Translations under genes and position numbers: made by a program
Origin: Streptomyces bluensis
GTDB lineage: Bacteria; Actinomycetota; Actinomycetes; Streptomycetales; Streptomycetaceae
Length of the DNA: 64,000 nucleotides
Assembly: GCF_014650715.1 (NCBI RefSeq)
Contig: NZ_BMVM01000020.1
Coordinates: forward strand, 80,276-144,275
Direction: 5' to 3'
Notes under the pieces: generated by a model
Databases searched by the model: none
Told to the model about the DNA's origin: nothing
Seen by the model: the letters and a program-made list of their open reading frames with translations, nothing else
Part shown: positions 25,776-32,208 of the stretch, piece by piece
Numbering within the stretch: position 1 is the stretch's first letter
How the letters are laid out: every line of letters starts with the position of its first letter

Positions 25776-26627
25776 ATGCCGCCAAGGAACAACCCGACGG
25801 CCCGGCAGCAGCGCCTGGGCGCCGAACTGCGGAAGATGCGCGAGTTGGCGGGGATCAGCGCCCGAGCCGCAGCCGAGTTCCTCGGGTCGAGCCCCATGCA
25901 CCAGAGCCATGTGGAGACTGGCCGCGGCGGCATCAGTGAGGACCGCATTCGTCGCTTGGCCGCGCACTGCGCGTGTGACGACGCGGCGTACGTGGATGCC
26001 TTGGTGAGCATGGCGAACGAACGCGGTAAGGGATGGTGGGAGGAGTACCGGGGAGTCGTTGCCCCGCAAGGGCTCGACATCGCGGAGTGCGAGCATCACG
26101 CCACCCGCCTCCGCACCTTCCAAGTCGCCCACATTCCGGGGCTGTTGCAGACCGAGGACCACATGCGGGCCATGTTCAGCTACATGTCGTCAGACGTGCC
26201 CAAGCGGGATCTGGACGCCTTTGTGGCGTTCCGCGCTCAGCGCCAGCAGGTTCTCGCCGGTTCGTCCGGGACGCCGTACGAAGCGGTCATCCACGAAGCA
26301 GCTCTCCGCATCCGGGTAGGTGGCCGCGGCACGGCTCGGGCCCAGCTGAAGCAGATTCTCGAACGGTCGGAGTTGGCCAACGTGACCGTACGCGTCCTAC
26401 CTTTCGACACCGAGGACTTCGCCGGGAGCGGGTACTCGATGCTCTATCTGCACGGCCCCGTTCCCCAACTCGACACTGTGCAGACGGACACGGGCCATGA
26501 CCCCGAGTTCTTCGACGCCGAGTCGCGCTTGCGGCAGTACCGAAAGCGTTATGAGCGAGTGATGATGGCAGCCCTCCCGCCCGCGGAATCCCGAGACCTC
26601 ATCAGCCGCATCGCCCACGAGCTGTGA
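25776..26627 (+). CDS. WhiJ-like XRE-family regulator (HTH + DUF5753)
   Basis: 283 residues. HTH_31-type helix-turn-helix in residues ~8-70 (LGAELRKMRELAGISARAAAEFL, cut here to its core LRKMRELAGISARAAAEFL). The DUF5753 ligand-like domain follows: TFQVAHIPGLLQTEDHMRAM, FRAQRQQVL, VIHEAALRIRVGG, NVTVRVLPF and FFDAESRLRQYR. ATG 25776 follows AGGAGA. The DUF397 gene begins 11 bp after the stop. This is the WhiJ family of Streptomyces, whose known members act as repressors of development relieved by a DUF397 partner. The direct repeat upstream is a candidate operator. Confidence 0.9.
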   Translation: MPPRNNPTARQQRLGAELRKMRELAGISARAAAEFLGSSPMHQSHVETGRGGISEDRIRRLAAHCACDDAAYVDALVSMANERGKGWWEEYRGVVAPQGLDIAECEHHATRLRTFQVAHIPGLLQTEDHMRAMFSYMSSDVPKRDLDAFVAFRAQRQQVLAGSSGTPYEAVIHEAALRIRVGGRGTARAQLKQILERSELANVTVRVLPFDTEDFAGSGYSMLYLHGPVPQLDTVQTDTGHDPEFFDAESRLRQYRKRYERVMMAALPPAESRDLISRIAHEL

Positions 26628-26638
26628 AAGGAACCAGC

Positions 26639-26851
26639 GTGCGCAGCCCCCTCCACTGGCAGAAGTCGTCCTTTTCAGGCGCCGATTCGGGTGACACGTG
26701 CGTCGAACTCGCCACCACGCCCTCCGCCCCCACCGCGATACACCTCCGCGAAAGCGACCACCCCACCACCCACCTCACCACCGGCCCGGCATCCCTCCAC
26801 GCCCTCCTCACCGCCCTCAAAGCCGTCGAGGAACCCCTGCTGGAGCAGTAG
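26639..26851 (+). CDS. DUF397 small protein
   Basis: 70 residues. The start WQKSSFSGADSGDTCVELA is the DUF397 signature, followed by IHLRESDHPTTHLTTG and a C-terminal helix. GTG 26639 is chosen with AAAGGA 7 bp upstream; a GTG at 26624 overlaps the previous stop but would add residues not seen in the family. It probably partners the WhiJ-like protein and modulates its DNA binding. Confidence 0.88.
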   Translation: MRSPLHWQKSSFSGADSGDTCVELATTPSAPTAIHLRESDHPTTHLTTGPASLHALLTALKAVEEPLLEQ

Positions 26852-27339
26852 CAATTGGCAGATCCCGGCCACCGGCGGCTCCGTTTCGCCTGGTGGCTGC
26901 CTTCCGGGCTGGCCCACATCTGCCAATCACTCCCGCCTGAGCTGACCCCGTCGCGCACCTCACCGCGGGCGACCGCGGGCGACCGCCGCCGAGACGGCGC
27001 CGCTCAAAGCAGAGCGACCCATGCGCCCGCGCGATGTCAAGAGCAAGTTCAAGCCACATCTCGCCCGCCCGCATGGCTGTTAAGGGGAGATCACCACGAT
27101 CACGGCGGGTGATGCGGGTCGCAGCCCGAATCCAGACACACCACCCGCACAGGCCGCCCCAGGCGTTACGCCGTCGTCACAGATCCCGGGGCGCGAAGGG
27201 TCGTGATCTTTGAATCGCCCCTGTTTATCCCCGCTTTGATTGGTCTTGATCAACTCTCCTGCGGACTCGGCATGTCCACGTAATCTCCGGCCATGGCCAC
27301 CCCCTGCGCTTCCTTCCCTCGCATCCGCCAGGAGTCAAC
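26852..27339. other. Intergenic region of 488 bp with a TetR-like remnant
   Basis: No intact gene is seen between the DUF397 gene and the metalloprotease. The central part holds the TetR-like fragment listed separately. The last 100 bp are less GC-rich and presumably carry the promoter of the secreted protease. Confidence 0.5.
26945..27013 (-). pseudogene. Remnant of a TetR C-terminal coding region
   Basis: On the minus strand the frame reads SALSGAVSAAVARG and then, after a frameshift, EVRDGV. The intact TetR gene at 28465-29109 has SVASGIVAAAVARG then EMRDGV. An exact 10-bp duplication (GCGGGCGACC at 26965-26974 and 26975-26984) explains the frame break. Flanking sequence does not extend the similarity, so this is a short relic or a partial duplicate. 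Confidence 0.4.
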
Positions 27340-28335
27340 ATGCGTGCGCTCGCCCGGATATCCCCCCTTGTAGGCAGACGCCTGCTCGGCACGGCCGTCG
27401 TGGCCGGAACCCTGATGCTCACCTCCCTCTCGGCGCCGACCGGAATCGCCGCGGCCGGGACGACGGCCGCCGAGTGCGCCGACACCACCGACGCCGTCGG
27501 CACCGCCGCCCGTGAGGCCCGCCCGGCACCGGGCAAGGACGTCGCGGAGCCGAACGAGATCAGCGAGGCCAAGGCCCAGGCCATGGACGCGGATCTGAAG
27601 AAGAAGCTGGACAAGCTGCGCACGAGCGGCCGCGACCTGTCGGCGACGGCCGCCTCCGCCACCATCCCGGTGTACTTCCACGTCATCCACGACGGACCCA
27701 CCGGACAGCTCAGCTCGGCCGACATCAACGCCCAGATGAACGTGCTGAACGCCGCGTACGCCGGCCAGGGCACCGGCAACACCGACTCCGGCTTCCAGTT
27801 CACCCTGGCGGGCACGGACTACACCGACAACGCCACCTGGTACAACGTCGGTTACGGCTCCACGGCGGAGAAGGCGATGAAGTCCGCCCTGCGCAAGGGC
27901 GGGGCCGACGCGCTCAACATCTACACGGCCAACCTCGGCGGCGGCCTGCTGGGCTGGGCCACCTTCCCCAGCGAATACGCGGCCAACCCGTCCATGGACG
28001 GCATCGTCATCCTCGACGCCTCGCTGCCGGGGGGTTCGGCGACCAACTACAACGAGGGCGACACGGCGACCCACGAAGTCGGCCACTGGGCGGGTCTGTA
28101 CCACACCTTCCAGGGGGGCTGTAACGGCAACGGCGACTACGTCACCGACACCCCGGCCGAGAAGAGTGCCGCCTACCAGTGCCCGACGGGCCGCGACACC
28201 TGCGCCCGCGACGCCGGTGCGGACCCGATCCACAACTTCATGGACTACACGTACGACTCCTGCATGTACCAGTTCACCGCGGGTCAGGTGACGCGGATGC
28301 AGCAGAGCTGGGCCGCGTACCGGGCCGCCGGCTGA
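27340..28335 (+). CDS. Secreted zinc metalloprotease, M43 (pappalysin-like)
   Basis: 331 residues with a signal peptide (basic start, hydrophobic core to ~35, cleavage near AAAG). The propeptide is rich in charged residues to ~105. The protease domain starts near ATIPVYFHVIHDG. Zinc site: HEVGHWAGLYH (HExxHxxGxxH) near residues 246-256. The downstream Met-turn context HNFMDYTYDSCMYQFT and several cysteines (GGC, YQC, DTC, SC) suit disulphides outside the cell. This family in Streptomyces is annotated as zinc metalloprotease of M43B type. It stands alone, with a strong terminator behind it. Confidence 0.9.
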   Translation: MRALARISPLVGRRLLGTAVVAGTLMLTSLSAPTGIAAAGTTAAECADTTDAVGTAAREARPAPGKDVAEPNEISEAKAQAMDADLKKKLDKLRTSGRDLSATAASATIPVYFHVIHDGPTGQLSSADINAQMNVLNAAYAGQGTGNTDSGFQFTLAGTDYTDNATWYNVGYGSTAEKAMKSALRKGGADALNIYTANLGGGLLGWATFPSEYAANPSMDGIVILDASLPGGSATNYNEGDTATHEVGHWAGLYHTFQGGCNGNGDYVTDTPAEKSAAYQCPTGRDTCARDAGADPIHNFMDYTYDSCMYQFTAGQVTRMQQSWAAYRAAG

Positions 28336-28362
28336 GCCTGATCGCGCTCTGACGCGCCGAGT

Positions 28363-28397
28363 AGTAGCCGAGGGGAGTTTCTCTCCCTTCGGCTACT
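28363..28397 (+). terminator. Hairpin terminator after the metalloprotease gene
   Basis: 15-bp stem with one G-T pair (28363-28377 with 28383-28397) and a 5-base loop, 28 bp after the stop. The next gene is convergent, so it may serve both. Confidence 0.75.
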
Positions 28398-28464
28398 CGC
28401 CCTTTCCAGGACAGCCCGGCCGAGCCCGCTCAGCCCGTCCCTCGACGTCCCTCGAATCCCTTCC

Positions 28465-29109
28465 CTACAGCGCCTTGAGCGCCGCCGCCGTCGCCCTCGC
28501 CAGGCTCGGCAGGTACTCCTTCGGCAGCTTCGGGCCCCGTACGACCACCGACCGCCAGTACAACGGACCGGAGATCAGGTCCAGGGTCAGGTCCTCGTCG
28601 ACCCCGTCGCGCATCTCACCGCGGGCGACCGCCGCCGCGACGATGCCGCTCGCCACACTCTGCTGCCCCTCGCGCAACGCCTTCTGCATGGCCTCGGCGA
28701 TCTCGGGGTTGCGGGCCGCCTCGGCCTGGAGGTCGGGGATGATCTGGCCGGCCACCGGGTGGCGCAGGGCGCGGGACGTGACCTCGTAGAGCAGACGGAG
28801 GTCACCCTCCAGCGAACCGGTGTCCGGCATCGGCAGGCCCTGGACCGCCACCGCCGAGACCAGGTCCAGAACCAGGTGGAGTTTCGAGCGCCAGCGGCGG
28901 TACACCGCCGTCTTGCCGACCCCCGCGCGCCGCGCGATGCCCTCGATGGACATACGGCCGTAGCCGACGGCAGCGAGCTCCTCGAAGACCGCGGCCCGGA
29001 TGGCCTCGGTCACGTCCTCACGGAGCACGGCCGCCCCGGCGGGGGTCCGGCGGCGCGGGCGCGGCGGCCGCGCCGACTGCGTCTCGGGGGCGTCGGCGTT
29101 GGAAGTCAT
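28465..29109 (-). CDS. TetR-family transcriptional regulator
   Basis: 214 residues. After a basic Pro/Arg N-terminus, the HTH reads MSIEGIARRAGVGKTAVYRR, residues ~45-70. The C-terminal domain is of the TetR_C_16/11 kind (ARNPEIAEAMQKALREG, AVARGEMRDGVDEDL, SGPLYWRSVV). ATG 29109 taken; an ATG four codons upstream is possible. It is divergent from the polysaccharide exporter genes, so regulation of that exporter is a reasonable inference, though no clear operator palindrome was found in the 145 bp between them. Confidence 0.87.
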   Translation of the reverse strand: MTSNADAPETQSARPPRPRRRTPAGAAVLREDVTEAIRAAVFEELAAVGYGRMSIEGIARRAGVGKTAVYRRWRSKLHLVLDLVSAVAVQGLPMPDTGSLEGDLRLLYEVTSRALRHPVAGQIIPDLQAEAARNPEIAEAMQKALREGQQSVASGIVAAAVARGEMRDGVDEDLTLDLISGPLYWRSVVVRGPKLPKEYLPSLARATAAALKAL

Positions 29110-29254
29110 GCCGACCAGCATAGGGCGTGACGACGCTACGGTTGCGTTCCGACGTCGCTCGGCATACGCTCGCGTTACGACGATACGGTCCCGTCCCGAC
29201 GCAAACCCACAGGGCCGCAAGAGCGCCCCACGACCTCGACCGAAAGCAGCGGAT

Positions 29255-30202
29255 GTGAGCAGCCGAGCCCTCCCCACACCGCCAACCGCCACGGCCCACG
29301 CGCAGGCACCAGCACCAGCCCCGGCGCCGCCCACCGAGTCCCCCGCGCAGCTCGCCGCGCGGCACGGCCTCAGCGTCAGCGGTGCGCGCCCCTCCCTGCC
29401 CGAGTACATAGGGCAGCTGTGGGCGCGCCGGCACTTCATCACGGCGTTCGCCACGGCCAAGCTCACCGCGCAGTACAGCCAGGCGAAGCTCGGCCAGGTC
29501 TGGCAGGTCGCCAACCCGCTGCTCAACGCGGCGGTCTACTACTTCATCTTCGGCGTCCTGATGGGCACCAGCCGGGGCGTGCCGGACTACATCCCGTTCC
29601 TGGTCACCGGTGTGTTCGTGTGGACGTTCACCCAGAGCTCGATCATGGCGGGGACGCGGGCCATCTCCGGCAGCCTCGGACTCGTCCGCGCACTGCACTT
29701 CCCGCGCGCCGCGCTCCCGGTGTCGTACGCGCTCCAGCAGCTCCAGCAGTTGCTGTTCTCGATGGCCGCGCTGGTGGTGATCCTGCTCGCCTTCGGGGTG
29801 CCGGTCTCCGCGTCCTGGCTGCTGATCGTGCCCACGCTCACGCTCCAGTTCATGTTCAACGCCGGGGTCGCGATGATCATGGCCCGGGTCGGGGCCAAGA
29901 CCCCGGACATCTCCCAGCTGATGCCGTTCGTGCTGCGCACCTGGATGTACGTGTCGGGCGTGATGTGGAGCATCGACAAGGTGCTCTCCCACCAGGACCT
30001 GCCCCACTGGGTGCACCTCCTGCTCCAGTGCAACCCGGCGGCCGTCTACATCGACCTCATGCGGTTCGCGCTGATCGACAGCTTCCACGCGAGCCAGCTC
30101 CCCCACCACGTGTGGGCCCTCGCCCTCGGATGGGCGCTGCTCGCCGGCGTCGGCGGGTTCATCTACTTCTGGAAGGCTGAGGAGACCTACGGCCGTGGCT
30201 GA
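29255..30202 (+). CDS. Polysaccharide/teichoic acid ABC exporter permease (TagG/Wzm-like)
   Basis: 315 residues. A Pro/Ala-rich cytoplasmic N-terminus (~60 residues) precedes six membrane segments of the ABC-2 type. Family features: YSQAKLGQVWQVANPLLNA, FTQSSIMAGTRAISGSLGLV, LRTWMYVSGVMWSID and the end GGFIYFWKAEETYGRG. The GTG at 29255 is inferred from the reading frame and the TetR start on the other strand. It overlaps the ATPase gene by 8 bp. Together they should export a lipid-linked glycopolymer across the membrane. Confidence 0.88.
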   Translation: MSSRALPTPPTATAHAQAPAPAPAPPTESPAQLAARHGLSVSGARPSLPEYIGQLWARRHFITAFATAKLTAQYSQAKLGQVWQVANPLLNAAVYYFIFGVLMGTSRGVPDYIPFLVTGVFVWTFTQSSIMAGTRAISGSLGLVRALHFPRAALPVSYALQQLQQLLFSMAALVVILLAFGVPVSASWLLIVPTLTLQFMFNAGVAMIMARVGAKTPDISQLMPFVLRTWMYVSGVMWSIDKVLSHQDLPHWVHLLLQCNPAAVYIDLMRFALIDSFHASQLPHHVWALALGWALLAGVGGFIYFWKAEETYGRG

Positions 30203-31028
30203 CACCACCCTGACCCGCCCGCACGAGCAGGCCCCTACGGGACCCGTCCCCACCGAACCCGTCCCCACCGTCATCGCCGACCGCGTCGACATCGTCTACC
30301 GCGTCAACGGCACGGGCGCGGGTCGCGGCACCGCCACCGCCGCGCTCAACCGCATCCTGCGCCGCAAGAAGGCCGAGAAGGCGGCGGGCGTGCGCAAGGT
30401 GCACGCTGTGCGGAACGTGTCCTTCACCGCGTACCGGGGTGAGGCCATCGGGCTCATCGGAACGAACGGCTCCGGCAAGTCCACGCTGCTGAAGGCCGTG
30501 GCCGGGCTGCTCCCCGTCGAGAACGGCCGCATCTACACCGACGGCCAGCCCTCCCTCCTCGGCGTCAACGCGGCCCTGATGAACGACCTCACCGGCGAGC
30601 GCAACGTCCACCTCGGCGGCCTCGCCATGGGCATGTCCCGCGAGCAGGTGAAGGAGCGCTACCAGGAGATCGTCGACTTCTCCGGCATCAACGAGAAGGG
30701 CGACTTCATCACGCTGCCGATGCGCACGTACTCCTCCGGCATGGCGGCGCGGCTCCGGTTCTCCATCGCCGCCGCGAAGGACCACGACGTGCTGCTCATC
30801 GACGAGGCCCTCGCCACGGGGGACCGCTCCTTCCAGAAGCGCTCCGAATCCCGTATCCGTGAGCTGCGCAAGCACGCGGGCACGGTGTTCCTCGTCAGCC
30901 ACAACAACAAGTCGATCCGGGACACGTGTGACCGGGTGCTGTGGCTGGAGCGGGGGGAGCTCCGGATGGACGGGGCGACGGAGGAGGTTCTGCGGGAGTA
31001 CGAGAAGTTCACGGGCGGGAAGAAGTGA
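30195..31028 (+). CDS. Polysaccharide/teichoic acid ABC exporter ATPase (TagH/Wzt-like)
   Basis: 277 residues. Walker A GTNGSGKST near residue 93, signature YSSGMAAR, Walker B VLLIDEALATGD and switch VSHNNKSI. The region before Walker A is a longer leader (VDIVYRVNGTGAGRG, RKKAEKAAGVRKVHAVR) typical of TagH/Wzt-type exporters. The GTG at 30195 lies inside the permease gene, so translation is probably coupled. There is no C-terminal polymer-binding domain, so substrate selection is presumably by the permease. Confidence 0.9.
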   Translation: MADTTLTRPHEQAPTGPVPTEPVPTVIADRVDIVYRVNGTGAGRGTATAALNRILRRKKAEKAAGVRKVHAVRNVSFTAYRGEAIGLIGTNGSGKSTLLKAVAGLLPVENGRIYTDGQPSLLGVNAALMNDLTGERNVHLGGLAMGMSREQVKERYQEIVDFSGINEKGDFITLPMRTYSSGMAARLRFSIAAAKDHDVLLIDEALATGDRSFQKRSESRIRELRKHAGTVFLVSHNNKSIRDTCDRVLWLERGELRMDGATEEVLREYEKFTGGKK

Positions 31029-31077
31029 CCCGACAGGGGCGCCCTGCGCGGCTCCGGAAAGCGCGGCTCGGGAACGC

Positions 31078-32208
31078 TCACCTCTCCAGGAAGCCGAACA
31101 GCTCCTCCCAGCGCCGTACGATCTCGTCCGTCGTGTAGCGCTGGATGTTGACGCGGGCCGCGTCGCCCATCCGGTCCCGCACCTGCTTGTCCGACATCAA
31201 CGTGTCCAGCCTGCGGGCGAGTTCTCCCGTGTTGCCGGGCGCGGCCAGCAGGCCGTCCTCGCCGTCGCGGATGATCTCGTGGACGCCGGGGGCGCAGTCG
31301 AAGGCCGCGCACGGGACGGCGGAGGCCATGGCCTCCATCAGGGCCAGCGGGAAGCCCTCGCCCCTGGACGACTGGACGAAGACGGAAGCGCCGCGCAGAG
31401 CGCCGGGCACGTCGCTGGTACGGCCCATCCAGGCCACCGAGTCGTCGAGGCCCAACGCGGTGCACTGGGTGCGCAGGGCCTCCTCGTCCTCGCCCGAGCC
31501 GTAGATCCGCAGGGTCCAGTCGGGGTGGCGCGGCGCGACCTCCGCCCAGGTGTCGAGGAGCATGTCGATGCCCTTCTGGTCGTGCAGCCGGCCGATGCTG
31601 ACGACGGCCTTCTCGGTGCGCGGGGAGGGTTCGGCGGGTATGAACGGCAGTGGGTTCGGCATGAAGGATGTGTTGTTGAGTCCCTGGCCGATCCACAGGT
31701 CCGCGTCCTCCCGGGTGAGGACGAGCATGCGGTCGGCCTTCTCGTAGTGCTTGAGGACGCGCCGGAAGCGCGAGCTCTTCTTGCTGTACTCGTACGACTC
31801 GTGGCTCATCCCGATGACGGTCAGACCGGTCGTGTCGGCGAGCTCCACCCACTCCATCGCCCACACCTGCGTGACGATCACGATCGCGCCGGGGCGCGCG
31901 GCCCGGAAGAGCGCCGTGAGGCGGGCGGCCTTCGCGCGCATGCTCGCGTGCCGGGCACGGCCGAGGCGCGGGGGCCGGCCGCCGTGGGCCTCGTGGCCGT
32001 CGTACAGCGTCGTGGTCGGGTACGGCAGGTCGCCCAGCTCCATCGCGATCTCGGGCGGAGTGATGCCGACGACGTGCACGCGGTGCCCGCGCTCGGTGAG
32101 CAGTCGGGCCATCTGGTGCGACCAACTGGCCACTCCGCCCAGTTCGTTGACGCTGTTGGCGACGAGGAAGATGTCACGCTCGGGATACGGATACGGACAC
32201 GGGGTCAC
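31078..32208 (-). CDS. GT4-family glycosyltransferase
   Basis: 376 residues, GT-B fold. N-terminal ANSVNELGGVASWSHQMARL is the usual glycine-rich acceptor-side loop. The C-terminal donor half has VVSIGRLHDQKGIDMLLDTW, WMGRTSDVPGALRGA and SRGEGFPLALMEAMASAVP, the GT4 E-x7-E region. GTG 32208 overlaps the upstream stop by 4 bp (GTGA), with GGAGG before it, fixing the start. Co-transcribed with the large GT2-TagF gene and convergent with the exporter. It probably adds a sugar to the same polymer. Confidence 0.9.
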   Translation of the reverse strand: MTPCPYPYPERDIFLVANSVNELGGVASWSHQMARLLTERGHRVHVVGITPPEIAMELGDLPYPTTTLYDGHEAHGGRPPRLGRARHASMRAKAARLTALFRAARPGAIVIVTQVWAMEWVELADTTGLTVIGMSHESYEYSKKSSRFRRVLKHYEKADRMLVLTREDADLWIGQGLNNTSFMPNPLPFIPAEPSPRTEKAVVSIGRLHDQKGIDMLLDTWAEVAPRHPDWTLRIYGSGEDEEALRTQCTALGLDDSVAWMGRTSDVPGALRGASVFVQSSRGEGFPLALMEAMASAVPCAAFDCAPGVHEIIRDGEDGLLAAPGNTGELARRLDTLMSDKQVRDRMGDAARVNIQRYTTDEIVRRWEELFGFLER

